Positions 1-15,000 of a DNA stretch of 64,000 bases are shown piece by piece. The notes under the pieces were generated by a model. That model ran no database searches and was not told the DNA's origin. It saw nothing but the letters and a program-made list of their open reading frames with translations. Position 1 is the stretch's first letter; each line of letters starts with the position of its first letter. Made by a program: the position numbers and the translations under genes. The DNA comes from Cruorifilaria tuberocauda (taxonomy: Eukaryota; Nematoda; Chromadorea; Rhabditida; Onchocercidae): the NCBI GenBank assembly GCA_013365365.1, contig JABVXU010000242.1, positions 1-64,000 on the forward strand, given 5' to 3'.

Positions 1-3000
1 ATTCTGTATAATATCTGGGTTGCATCCATCCAGCAGCAGCACTGTAACTTAATGCTATTACTAAGACAATTATACTAACTCTACTAGGGAAATGAAATAA
101 AAAAGCAAGAAGCGTCAAAATTTAACTTGAAGCGAAAACAAAAAAAAAATAAACTGCGCAGTAGCCGGCGGAAAGATACAAAGAAAAATAAAAGAATGAA
201 GTGCAACACAGCAGTGCGGAAAAGACGGAACAATCTATACATGATTGAGCATCTAAAGCATCGAATTGAATTAAAAAGATACCTCGTCAAGATGCGAATC
301 ACTTCGTTTATCATCTGCGTCCATTTTACCTTTACTATCGTCACTATCTCCCGGTTCTATTTCCTGCAGTAATTGTTTAATTTGGTATTTATTCTAGACG
401 ATCCGAAAACATAAAATTCTCACATATAGTAAGGGATGCAATGCCTATGGAAAGTATAATGAAATGCGACATTATGCCTGATCTTATTTTTCAATATTTT
501 ATGATGCAAATTATCAAGATGAAGACAAATTGCGACTATCCTGAGTGGAATCAATTCAAAATGTGAAAACAAAAAAGTTCTTCTTTACTTATTATTAACT
601 TCTATGTTACCTGATGCTTAGCATCAATTGTTTTTAATGTAATGCTGTCACTATTATCAGCATTCACATTATTTTGTGAATTATCTTGCTGTTTATTCGC
701 ATTCAAATTTATATTAGCTATTGCTGCTATATCGGTGAGGCTATCGCGTCTCGAATTTATATCGCCAGCGCCTTCACTCAAATAATCCATAGCGCCACTA
801 CCATCTTCACCACTATGCTGACTTCGATTATCGTCTAAAACAATCGACTGCACAGCAAATTCAGTTTCCTGCAAAGAAAAAAAATGTTATATTTCGACCC
901 CAGTTTTTGTTTTTTGAATCTAAATTTAGATATTTATATCGAACTTATTTAAATATCTCACTCATATCTATCAACGCACAAAATAAGTCTGTTGTCTTTC
1001 AACAAAAAATACACAACTAATCCTGACAACTTCATCCATTTTAATTTGATCGCAATTGGTCTCAACAACATAGCAGTAACAGTACTCTATGTTATATAGG
1101 TATAAATCAAAGATATTAAGATTTTATAATTTATGTTTTTAACTTAAAATACTTGCGTAAGCCTAGGTTGAGTATATCCAGTACAAACAATGTGACAAAA
1201 ATTAACGCTTAATTAAGATTACTCACACGTGACTTACTATACTACTTTTTCAATTTTCTGGGAGTTAAAGAGATTCATGCCAAATTCCTTCGAAAGTTAT
1301 ATCTCGATTTAAAACGATTAATAAATAGGATATCCCTTAAAACATGTTCTGTGAACAACTTATGAAAACTGTGATGATTCTGACAAAACGCACTACTTCT
1401 TCAACGTGCTGTGTGGTTGATCTGATCTGTATTGTATCGAATACAAAGTGCAAATGCTTGCTTAGTGCATAGATTTACATACGTATGACAAATTTAGCAG
1501 TAATTTTTTTGCATGCACAGACCTGCACATCGCGAACATCATCTTGCACTCGCGCTGTAGCGACACATTCAGAACCATTCGCATGCTCCTCTTCTGCTTC
1601 CATCATCGCTTCTTGTCGAACATGCCCAATTTCACAAGTGGATCCTCGGCACTGTTGCTGCCTGAGCAACGAATCGACATCACCAACTCGACCTTCATCA
1701 ATCAACTCGAAACTCCCGTTGGATTCCGCATCATTCACACCATCCAGAATACTCGTTCCCAACTCTTGGAGTTGTTGCTGTTGCTTCGATAGTACTTCAC
1801 TTACCATGTTATTTACCACATGGGTACTATGAACTGCAACTGGATCGGCAGAACATTCAGCGTCTGAATTTGGCACAAAAATGACTGGTTCGCTGGTTGA
1901 TAACTCTATCGCTGTATCATTAGAAGATAGTTTTTCTTCATTTTCGGTTTTCTCCATGAATTCTTGCTCTGTACCACAATTACCACCAGAATTGAGTACT
2001 TCAGCAGACCCCGAAATTTTTATCTTCTCTGATCCAATAATCTGGTGTTGCTCCTGATCTTCAGGACCATCTTCTAGTTGGGTTTCCAGATTGGCTGATG
2101 ACGTTGATAATAAACTTATTCGGCCACTTTCACTGCTATTCGTTGAGGATACTGAGCTTTTACGGCCGATGACATTTCGATCAGCTATTCTTCCTCCACC
2201 TCCTTCATCATCTTCAAACGTGCAGAACTCCTGATGCTGTTGTTGGTTTGGTCGATTTTGATCGAGACGCGCATCTTCCGGCTATAACATAAATGCAATA
2301 TGTGTTTCCCATGTCTCTATTATGTTTGACACATCAAATTATCGCAGAATGCAATTAAGCATTTGCATTTTGGGTAAATTCAGTATTAGTTTTGCGCTTT
2401 TGGAAAAATAAAATCTATTTTTGAAAACTTCGAAATAGAAAAACCACACTAAAATAATTTATGGTAACTTTATCACAACATCATCCACTGTTTGGATAAA
2501 GTGCTAGATCCATCACATATGGCAAAAAAACCCCTAGTGTTTGAAAATATAACGCACACCACAGCATTGAACGTGATATCAGTTAATCTTGTGTAATAAA
2601 TGCAAATGAGTGAGGAGGTGCATGAGAATTAAGCATGATAATCAAGGAAATGAAGTAAGAATCATCAAAAGTTCAAGACTTTCAGGAACAACTTTCTAGA
2701 ACAGATTAAGTTATTAGTGCAATACATCTAATTCATTCTCAATGTATATTGAATTCATGCATGCATGCAAAAAGCTTTAGAGCACGAAATGTTTGGCTTT
2801 CGAAAAATGAAAAATTTCGTTACGCTAAATCAGTCCAAAAAAGTAGATTAGATGAATATCGTTCAAAGTGTTTTTGTTCTATTTCCTCGACAAATATATT
2901 ACTCTGGCTCAGGACAGAGTCCATTGAATTTGTTCGCTTCGGCTTACTCAAATTTCCTTTTAATTGAAGTGAAAAAAAACTCATCGTCAATATGTCCCAA

Positions 3001-6000
3001 GTCACTTTTCAAAGGCTTTTCTCAACACTTTGATGACGATCCAAAAATTTTTTATATACCCAACTTCGGGAATTCGACCTTATTCTAAGCAGTAAGCTAA
3101 ATATAAGTAAATTATTACAGAAACCACTTATTCTTTAAAAATTTTTTTTATTCTTATAGAAATCAAAAACTTATTTTTTTTCCGTAGAATACTGAAATTT
3201 TGGTAGCACATTTTTAAAATTCGGCCAGGTGAACAGGTTTTTATATCAAATTGTTTAAATTTCATCAGATATCACATTAAATCGTTGTCCTCAATTTGAA
3301 AAAAGTTCTACAATTTATGCAGCACAATTTGTTGAATGCATGCATATCGTGGAAAATTTCATTAGGTAGGAAAAATTACAGCTTAACACAAAACACTATT
3401 ACAAAGGATAAGAATTCGGAAAAATATGAAAAAAGAGATAGCAGCAACGTTCAAATTTTCGTAATGATGGTAAAAATTTTCACGGGTGAAAAAAATCTCG
3501 TTATTTCGTCTCTATATCGCAAAATATCACCAAAATCAAATATAACTACGCTGGACAGAAATGAACATAAATCTCCCAGAACCTCACTACATTATTTAAT
3601 CGTGCTGATATTTGCCCTCATCCTCTGGCCATAAAAAATGCAGCCCTAACCTTTACATTTAAAAGAAAATTTAATAACGAAGCATAGTTGCATACAATAA
3701 AGGCAAGGAAGCTTAAGCAGAAAGGAAAATACTAAAGGGACTTACGAGGTGTCTGGAGACAATAATACTATCTGTTGCCACTGAAGATTCATCGGTTTCC
3801 AGCTTCTGTTCCGCTGAGTCATAATTTCTAGACTGATCTAACTCATCGTGTGATATATTGCGCGGTGAACAATATTCATTCGACGTGGTAAGCAGAGTTG
3901 TATTCATTGCAAGTTCTTGAGAAACACAATCCGTTTCCTGAAAATTGAAAAACTTCCATCAATTTTTGTCGGTAAACTGGAATGAAAATCTAAATTTAAT
4001 AAAAACTGTTTGATCAAATTCAGAAAAAACATTTGTTAGTTTCGATTTTTAGAATTTAAATTTCTGACAAAAGACGGTATATGATCCCGTCCTCTTTCTT
4101 TTCTATGATGATTAGCCTAGCAAGAGCACAGAAATGATTGTAATATTACAGTGTGCTCGATTTCTGCTACGGCAGATATAGATGCCGCTGCTACCTTCAT
4201 TGACGGCGGAAGATCAAAATCCTTATTCGCAAGATAAGACGGTGAAATACATTTACTTTCTCCGGATGCAGTGTTTTTCACAGTATCCACACCAATTTTC
4301 TCGATAGACTGAAACGAAAGTCAAATAAATATAAATTATTTAATCAGATTTATGAAAAATATTTACTAGCTTTAATTTGCACAACATCCAATTTCAACTT
4401 GACTTTTTATTTGTTGCTGTGTGTAACATCAAAAACTCTTTTATGCTTAAAACGTCGATATTTCAAAAATCATCAATCAATTCCTCCAAAAGAAAATGTA
4501 AAATTAACAATATGTAAAGACTAACTTGATTCGACGGATCCTGCTTAATTACAGACACAGGTTTTATTTTCATGTCGTCGCAAAAATCAGGATCAATCTG
4601 ATGTACATCTGCTATCGGTGATTTCGATTCCTTCTTGTTCCTTTTTACTTCTTCAGAATCTAAATCTAAAATAAAGCAGAATGTGATCAAGATTAAGAAA
4701 CATAATTTTTAATTTGCATAATTTTTAATTCGAAATACGCACTTTCAGTTTTTAGATGTCTTTTTCGGACACACTTGCTACTAGATGATTGATTGCTTTG
4801 GACGACTGTAACTAGACTTTGATCATTTGAACTGGGAACACCAGATATCCCAACACTATCATTACTTCTACTTCCAGCTCTGTCAACTTTTTGCCGCTGA
4901 CTTCCATCTTGTAATTTTTCATCCTTTTGTTTTGGCTCAGCTATCTCTCGGTTCTGTTCTTCATATCTCTCCTGAAACAAACGAAATTGTATAATTTTAA
5001 AATTTCACGCTGTTATCTTCGACTTCCCATTGATACCCGCGAAAAAAATTTTAGCTCCTAATATTTAATCATGAGAACATGAGAATTTCCCAAACCAAAA
5101 TGATAAAGTAGAATCAATGAAGTCGACTTGAAAGAATCATCATTTCCCTTTACTCATATGCATAAGATGAAATATTTTAATAAGTCAATGATAAATTGAG
5201 GAATTTCAATCTATTGAAATGGGCCAAGCAATAGCGCTTTTTTAATTGAACTTTATTCTAATATTATTTACTGGTTAATAAGACACACATCATTCGTTTA
5301 GTAAGGAAAATTCAAAACCATGCCTTCCGCTCCCTTTTCAGTTTTTTCGCCAGTTTCTTTTCAAATTGTCCATTAGTTCCAGGCTTTCGACTTTTTTTCT
5401 TCTGTTCAAGGATGGTGGATGTCTTCGCTTTGGAATCTTTCTTGTCATCCTCCCCGAACATTGAAATTTCAACCAAAGCTTTCTCCTGAATTGATAAAAC
5501 CTAAGTTCGTTCAGTAATATTGTCTGAAGTGACGGAGAACAATTCAAGACATTATGCACAAACCGAAAAAAAATTTTGACAAACAGCTTAGACCAATTCA
5601 AAGTTTTAAGTCGTCATGAAATAAATTTTAATAATTTTATAACTGCATTGCACAGCGGCATCAGAAAATAATTTTGCCTATATTCCTATCCTTTAGTTAA
5701 CGGAGAAAAAACAAATACCGATTTCTGCTTCTTTTTTTCCGGAACTCGAATGTTGGTTAAAGCAGTAGCTTCACCTATTTCATCATTTTTGTTGGGTCGT
5801 TTTTTACTGGTAAGCTTCTTCTCGAAGGTTTGTTTGCTCTCCTTCTGTTGGATAATCTAAAAAAAAATTATAAATCCTAGCACCTCTATACACATTGAGG
5901 TTATTGATGTAGTCTCATATATTTTATATTTCATATATTTTAGTTTCATTACGTTTAAACACCGCTTTATGTAAAACTATAATCATCACAAATCAGATAT

Positions 6001-9000
6001 ACACCGTTGAAGTATGAAAATGATTCTCCAGACTAAGACATATACACAACTGATACATTTTACATATGTCAAGATAAATTAATTTTAAAAAATGTGAAGT
6101 GAAATTAAAGCACGGTACAGTAATACCTTTTTTCTTTCTCCATCAGATTCACCGTCATCAGTTTCTTCCACTTTTTCTTTTCTGCGCTCTTTTTTTAAAC
6201 TCAAACGCCTAGTACTTTCCATTTTCTCATTTTCATTTTTTGATTTCTGACTTTCATCGATCTTTATAGAAGCTTTTTTATCATTCCCGTCTTTTTCGTC
6301 CTTTTCCTTGTATAACGATGGAACAATGGAGCCTCTGGAATGTTTCGTGGATTCGTCATCCGTGGAATAAGTTCCAAATACGTCGTCCAATGATAAGGAT
6401 GTGGTCTTTTTCTGCAAAACCATCGTGTATATCAAACTGCTAGTGTCAACAAATTTATTCATTAAAAAAAATATCATTGACCAATATTAATGTACCTGCT
6501 TTTTATATGATTTTAATGCTGGAGTTTTTCGACCACGTCTTCGTTTCAAGCGTTCTTCCTCCGATTCGGATCTTTCTGAATCTTTCCCAATCTACAAATG
6601 CAAATGCATTGAAAATAATCGAAGAAACTTCAGCCTTCCAAAATAGTTCGTTAAAAATAATATCGATATCAACACGAACTATCCAATTGACAACCCACTA
6701 ATCTTCAGTGACATAATTATAAGACATAACATTGTTCTTCATGGATCCGATGGAACATTAAGCAACGTTGATTTCGGGGTGTTACGAATGTTCTCTTAGT
6801 AGTTTTCTTTATATTTTGTCATAAAATGAATAAAGAAAGCATTACCTCATCATTATCATCGCCATGATTATCAGCGCCATCATCGTCATCAACATTAAAC
6901 TCAGTTTCGTCAGCAAGTAACTTTTTTGACAGAAGCAACTTTTCTTTTTTCGTCGATTTGCTTTTCGATTCTGTTTTCTTTTTCTTTCTACGAGCTCTGG
7001 AAGCATCTACTGAAGAATCTGACGAATTATCGGATTCACCATCATCGTTTGACGAATTTTTCTCCTCAGCAGATGATGAACTCTCTAACTGCACCCTCTT
7101 TGGCCGATTCTGAGAAATATCAAAATAAATAAAGAGCAATTATGGTTACAAATATCTTATTTAAATTCACAACAGGCAAATTAAACTTTAAAGTTTAAAT
7201 CTAATTTCTTATAATACATGTTCGTTATTTCGACGACTTTGTGTTCTCTCCTGTAACAACTCCAGTGCTCGATTTTTTCTGGCAGCATCATCAGGTTTCG
7301 ATGACGAGCGCTGCTTCACTCGGTCGTACATCGACAAACCTAGTGACCCTGAGGCTTCCTCCTCCATGAACAATCGTTTCAATTCTCGATCAAATGACTA
7401 TAAAACTAATGTAATTATGATGAAATTTCCATCAAACTTTCACCTGAAAATGAAAGAATGTAAACAATTAGTTATTATTTACATGGAGTTCCATTTCGGA
7501 TGATGATGTTTCGTCACTCGAACTTGAGCTCGACTCCTTTTTTCGTTTTCTTTTCTTCTTAGTCAATTCCTTCTTTTTTCTCTGCTCCTCTTTTTCCTTC
7601 TGTTTTCGTCTTTCTTCTTCTTGCTACAATAAAAGTTATAAACGTTTTGCATAATCAACGATCATCATTAATGAGAGTAGCATAATTGCTTTCATGGAAG
7701 GATTCAGGTTACTACATGTAAAGAATTCAACATTTCACGGAAAAGATCTTAGAAAAATACCCGCTTCTTTGCACGATCTTTTTGTGCTTGTTCCTTTTCT
7801 TTGAGCTTTTCTTTTTGTTTAACACCAACATCATCTTTTACCGACTTGTTTTTAATACCTTTTTCCACTGACCGTTGTGTTTTCCTCTTCTCCAAGGTAA
7901 GTCCTGCTCTTTCTTGTTGCTCCTTATCTTTCTCTTTTTGGAACCAGATCTTAATGTTGCATTTTATTCAGAAATTCTTCTAACAAATGGGAAAGCAGAA
8001 ACATAGAAAAATGCACCGAAATCCCACGAAACTGGTGACATACCACTTCCTTCTTGTCCTTTTTTTCTTTGAACTGCTTTTGAGCAGTGGCTTTCAGCTT
8101 TGCTTCCTGTGACTGACTTCTCCCATCAGAATGTTTTTTATCTTTCTCTTTCTCAGCTACATTTTGATCCGGTTTTTCCGATAACTATGAACAACATAAT
8201 TTACTCAATCATGGGTTACATCATCGGCTCTTTTAATCTTCTTTATCAACATCAAACTTGTTGATGTTATTACAATAAAACGTTCTAATGTTAAAATCAC
8301 AACTATAATCAGTGTTGAGGTATACTTTATCATCTCGACGTTCCTTTTGCCAGGAAGTAACACTGCTGAAGATATAAACACAGGATTATTCAATCCTTTT
8401 GATTCCCCGTGAACTATTATGCATAGCCATAAATCAATTACGGTCTTGAAAAAATTTTGAATTAAGCAAAATTCAAAAAAGCATATTTCGAAATTTATTC
8501 TGTCACTCAATTAAAATTAACATCGTTTCACTAAAAAATCAAAAATACCTTTTTATCATTTTCCTTGCAATGTTTTTCTTTCGCACTTTCAGTTATTCCT
8601 TTTTTGTTTTCATCCGATTTATGATGTAAAGTTTCATCGCCTTTCTCTTTTCTAACTTTCTTCAGCTGCTTTTTAAGAACTTCTGATGAATCTTGAGCCT
8701 ATGTAAAAAATATAAAAAAGAGTGGTTAAAACGTGTCCTGCAGCAATAAAACGAAAATTGATTAATATGGTATACCGTATTAACGGAAATATAAAATTTA
8801 ATGATTTCAACAAAATATTGCAAGCCTTTCAACATTTACGAAAAGGCAGAAGGTCACCCTAATAAGCAAGCAGCTTTTGAAAAAAAATTTTACTTGTTGA
8901 CGGAATAATTCACTTAATGAAGGTTGTTTGCTTGTAGAATCCTTTGATATCTTTTTCTCAGGCAAATGCGACTTTGAAATCATCTTCATATGCTCTTTCT

Positions 9001-12000
9001 CTCTTACCTATATTTCGAATTGAAAAAAAATTAAAATGATTATTTCTTGCGTATAATAAGAAAATATATAACCCGACCGAAAAGAAATATACAACCCTTT
9101 TCTCCGACCGAAAAGAAAATCATTCCACTTAGAATGACAAAGATAAACCTTGTCAGTTCCTTGATTTCGTGATCGCATTTTATCCATTTCTGATGTGGCA
9201 CTACCGGGAATTGAGTCTGACGTTGACGGTTTTGAGCTAGATACAGAAGAAACTGATGTTTGCTTTGAACTAACAATAGAATTTGCTGCGGGAGATGGCG
9301 GAGTAGACGGTTTTGTTGTAGTTCTCCAAGACGAAGACTGCGTACCACTTTGAGGACCAATGCTACGTATCAGTGGTTGAAGCGAAGTGGTAAGGCATGA
9401 TGATGATTCGAATAAATGGGAGTTGCTATGACACATCTGTAATTAACAATATCAGAATCTAATCATGAAAAAAAATTTCCTTATGAATTTCTTATCAGTG
9501 CTATCACAGCATTTAACCAATCAATGTCCACATTAAGTGATGCAATTATGCAACAATATAACAACTTCAAATCATCTTTGAAGTATAGTTGCAACCCTTC
9601 CAATAATTATATCGAAAAACTACATTTTTTTGAAAAAACTATATTTAGAAACTCTATAATCCGAGAAAGAATGATATATCCCATTTAAATTAAGAGAAAT
9701 GCCAATGAAGGAAATATATCTATTAATAGAAGAGTCCCAAAGAAGGAAAAAACACATTGAATTTGCAGTGAAAACTGGCAGAGTTTTTTCTCAATATAAT
9801 TGACCTTTTCGCACTTCCGTACTATAATTTTTATAGTATGAGATGTTTAGAAAATTTTGTTGAAAAAAAGAATACAGACCAAGGAAGGTGGCGGTGGTGG
9901 AGCTGCAATAAGAGAACAGCCAGCTGTAGTAGACTTGTGTGTCGCCAAAGATAATGTTGGAGGTATTGGAGGTTGTGGAAGCGGTGGAGGTGGGATACTG
10001 AAGTCTGGAGGATATGCAATACGAGATGCAGTTGCCGACGGTGTATGATTACTGCTCTGTACAACGTTCGTTTGAGGGAAAGGCTTCCTGAGTTGAGCGC
10101 CAGAATACTGTGGTGATGGAAGATTGGACGAACTAGTAGATGTGGTATAAAAAACTGCTGTATGAGGACTAGAAGTAGTAGAAGCTACCGGAACAGGTGG
10201 CACTGGAATAAAGACAGAAAGTGAAGTGCGAAGTTTCTGATTTTCTGTATCCTTTGAATCGAAAATCGATGTAGTATTTCGCGCTCTGGTGAATGAATCA
10301 GTAAAAGTGTTAGATGTCGAATGAGAGCAAGTTGTAGGACAAGTTGTTATTGACTGCGAGTTGGTTACCGTTGAAGTGGACGATCCAGTTCGTGCTTTTA
10401 ATCGTTCCAGCTCTTCCTCGAAATTATAACTGCGTTGTAACGATCCTTTACGATCGTAATCCAAGTGTGTATTCTGTTTTGTTTTCTATAAAGATTAGAA
10501 TCACAAAAAAAGAAAAAAATCGATAACGAGATAACAATTATAAAACAATGGTCATACTATATGTCCGATTTGTAGCTCTAAGAAAATTAAGGCAATTTTT
10601 TGATGTTACAGACAGATCGATAAACAAGGCCTAGAACTTCACAACGTCAAACTTTATAAAAAAATTAACGACATAAATAGTTAAGGATGACTCAAATCTA
10701 CGTCACACTCAACTATTTTATTATTATTATTTATGGCGTTAATTTTTTATATATAACTTTATTTTCTTCCATTAAGTTAACTGAGTATTTTAATTATATA
10801 TAAATTCGATGAAAGCAACCTGAAACTTTTGCTCAATATTTTGAAAAGTAGCTCCCAAAGCATCAAGTCGTTCACGATACGCACTCGAGTTGCTGGCAGG
10901 CGATGTGTCCCCGAAAATATCTATGGTACTAGCCACTATCGAAGGTTGCGCAGTTGAATTCGAAGGATCAGGAGAAAGCATCGCCTCACTGTTACTTGAT
11001 TCCGATCTTGATACTGACGAATGTGTTCGTCCTCTAATCACTTTTTGTGGAGGTGAGCCTTCCGCAGTGCTCCATTTCAAACCGCATCCTATATGGTATT
11101 ACATGAATTTAATGATAATCATGCAACATGAACGCTTATGGACTATACATGGACTGCTCTTAACGTCATCATAATCAGCACGGTTTCGATTTTTCATAAT
11201 AATACGATCTCATACAGCAAAGCCAGCTTCCTACATGAAACCCAACACCACAGTCTACCAAACTATTCGTCATTCAAGTTATTTATCAATTGTCCTAATC
11301 ATCTGACTACAGCCGAAAAGTTCCGTACTTGCTATTACATTAATATTTCGAAAATAAAGAACTATAAATAAAGAAAAAGATATCACCGTATTTCACAATA
11401 TCTAACATTATAATGAGAAAAAATATATATACTACTAACCAGCAAGACTGGAACTTGAAGCAGGTACGGAATTCCTTGAGCATTTTGTTTCATGTTTGTG
11501 TTGTAGCGGAGAACGGAATGGATCCAATATGTGACTCCGACGCGAGTTATTTGTCGTAGGACGATGCTCATGAATAAATTTCGGCAACGGTAATGAAGTG
11601 GAAGTTTGCGAATATTTCCGGTGTCGCGGATCTTTACCTCGATTAGCGCTTCCATCCAAAGGAATAGCACAGTGATTCTTGATCGGATCATTTCCTGAAA
11701 TTGAAAACTGTTTTTTTTTGAAATTGAAATTGAAAACCAAATATTTCGGAAAACTTTCAACTTTAAATGAAGTCATTCCCTAATTTATCATATCATCTGC
11801 AACGCAATTTAATCTTTCGAGTAATCAGGAAAGGCCAGATATTCGTCTGACTTTCCGATTTTGATTTTATATGCCCGGCTTCATATGTTTGTATTCTATT
11901 TCTTCACTACAATAATCTTGGTGAAAGAACATCTCCGACGCGCGCTTCTGTATTTTCTATTTCAAGATTAAATTTATATAGAAACATTACATGATAAAAT

Positions 12001-15000
12001 AAATGTAACACACCCCATGGCCACTTTGTGCGTTTCCCAAGAGAGGACGATAGTTTACTGAAATGATGCCTGGCACTGTCGTAAGCATCTTCGGCAGATC
12101 GTTGCGTTGAATAAGCCGATGCATGGATCTGATGAGTTCCGCTCATTATAGCTAATGGAGTACTAGCAGTTGTTGATGAAGATGCCTTGGAATGATGCTG
12201 CAGCACGTTTACCAAAGTATTTGCAATTTCTTCAATTCGATTTGACTGAAAATACATATCTTCCATCGTAATGATTTTATCATTTCAAAAATTTGCTTAC
12301 GAAATACAAACGTAATAATGAAATACACTTTTTAATACAGATCACGATGAAGAGACTTAAATGTAATTCTACAACTTAAATGTAATTCTACAATATTAAA
12401 GCTCTTCGATATATTAACTAAGCTCCAAGAATTCAAATGCTATACCGTTATTGCGCTTATTTCGTTTGCAATAAAATTTTCTTCTACTGCAGGATCATGA
12501 AATCCGCCATCATGTGATACTCTGTTTTCTATTCTTTTGGTATCACTGAAAGTTCGAAAAGTTTCAGATATTAAAATAGAATGTTACATAACCAGTAACC
12601 ACTAAGAAAAGTTTCATAATGTAACAATGTCGTATTAATTATCCGAGAATATTACACAATTGATTAAATGATTAAAAGCAAACTTTATATGCATTTTTTA
12701 TATGCGTTTTCATCCAAGTTTGCTCATAAAAGTACAAGTACCGGGAAAATCCTGTGCATCTGTTGCAATTTATATATGATTAACTATAAACGATGCATTC
12801 AGCATGGTCTATCTTTTGATTTAGCAAGGAATTTCTTTAAAAGGCATATACAAAAAATATGAAGCTTAGTTCATTCTCATTTTCTGTACTTTACTAAAAC
12901 AGCAAATAATCTCGCTAATCTAATGAAAAGACTCACGTCTGTTGTTGCTGCTCCGCTTTCCTATTTCGTTGTTCTGCCGTCGATTTTCCATTTGCCTCAT
13001 GCAGTGTTTCACTCTCGACTGACAAACTTGACGATGACATACACTGTTGATTCTTAAAATCGACGTGTCTTGCAGCTGATTCACGTTCATTCATACTCGT
13101 TTCCGTCGGTTGATGATACTCTTGTTGCTGTTTCTTTTCGTTTGATATTGTTGTCATAGCGGAAATCAGAACTGGTGCTGATGGCATGGGAGGTGGAAGC
13201 AGCTGCGTTTGACTTGATCTTGAGCTATGACGACTTGTAACAGTCTGCAACGTAATTGCAGTGGTGCTGTGAGGTTGTTCGAAATTCCGATCAGGTTTGC
13301 AACTCAAAGGAGAGCTAGGTTGTCGTGTACTGGAAGGACATAGGGGAGTCTGAAATATTTTCGAGAATGAATGGGTAAGTGGCCGTATAAAACTGAATGA
13401 AATAATTCAAAATTCAATGTGAAGAAACGGCAGTGTTTACAATATCCTCAGTTAGGTATAACAATTAATTTACCAATACCTATACCGAACTTTAATTATA
13501 TTTCACCTTATCCCTGTGCAAACGCTGAATGCTACTCCTTGAATGACCAGCACTTGTACGTTTTCTATCTGACATACTAGAACTGCTTAAATCAGAATCA
13601 CTGGATGTTGAGGATGTTGATGATGACGATGGAGATACATCATTCCGTCTAGCTTTCTCACGTCGTCGTCGAGATCTGCAATAGTAAAATCAGTACTTAC
13701 TCGGAAATTATTTGTCAAATCATTTTATCAATAATATGGACTGAGTGATGAATATAAAATTTAAAAGATTTCAAACCTATTGTAAGACGAATATCGTAAT
13801 GAACGAGACGAATTTCTACTCTCTCGTTCATCACTTCTTCGTCTTCGCGACGCCATATTCGAACCAGATCTTCGACAGTCGACTCTTAAAGAACTATAAA
13901 ATAAACTACCGTAACTAATTAAAATTACGCTGATCAAAGTGAGTGAACGTCAATATTCCATCATGCGTTCAATGCACATTTTGAGACAACTTTAAAAGAC
14001 TAACTGATTAACAATCAAAGAATTTTAACAATGTGAAAGATTTGTAAACCAAAACAATTGATCAAACAAGCCTCGAAGATGTGTCACGAAGATGGCTCGG
14101 CGGGTCCGGTGGAGGTGCAAGTAATGAAGAAGCAGATGTGACCGTAGGTCCACTACTAGAACAAGCTGATGCGCTGTTACCAGCATATGAATTTGAACTG
14201 CTACCATTCACAACTAGAAAACTTTTTTATTAAATATTTTTCAAAAGTTTTGTAAACATTTTGGATTCTCTAGTACAACTAATACCTATATATTCTAAAA
14301 AAACTTACGAGCACTTCCGGATTCGCCACGAAATTTCCGATCAACGAAATAATCATGCAGTTTCTCTGAACAGTAATCTACTGGCACATGAATATCCTTC
14401 TTTTCATCGGCATTCCAAAAAGCTCTAAAATATATCCCTTTTTTTTATTTCAAATCCATTTTTATGAGGATATACTTCAGCACTTACCCAATCTCACGTA
14501 ATGTGAAATTTCACTTATAAACTGCTCCAATAGTAATAATAAGCAAATCATAACACCAAAAACAATGGTTTTCAAAGCAAAATACGTACACCTGCTTTGT
14601 TTTAATCATTGAAAATGCTCTTTGAGCGCTCTCATTGTTGCTGAATAGAAGGAGGGCTTCCCGATGACGCGGATCATATATCACCTCATTGAATGTATCT
14701 GTGAATGATACTCGAATTTTTTCACGTAAATAATCTGCCGAACAGCTCGACGGTAACTCACCAATCCAAATTTTATTACTAACAATTGTACGGCCCCAAT
14801 TCATCTGAAAAAAAAATTGGTAAATCTTGACAGCTATCAAAGATTTTCGGCAGTTTTCTATTGAAAAAGTGCAATTATATGCATCAATTCATCCTTAACA
14901 AGATTAAATTTTAGTAAATGAGCAATTTAACGATAAAAATGTAATCTATTAACAATAAACCAAAAATTACCTTTAATTTACTTTTGCCATTCGATGAATG

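Noticed and set aside
127..372. 81-codon plus-strand Lys/Arg-rich frame
   Set aside because: Overlaps a clear minus-strand Spen exon (363-283) and is A-rich by composition.
11383..11776. Minus-strand frames of 113 and 125 codons in two phases
   Set aside because: One phase is the Spen exon 11694-11440; the other is its shadow.
14485..14530. Possible small Spen exon between RRM4 and the next exon
   Set aside because: Its phases do not fit; extending the RRM4 exon by two bases to donor GTACGT (end 14590) joins the flanking exons in frame.
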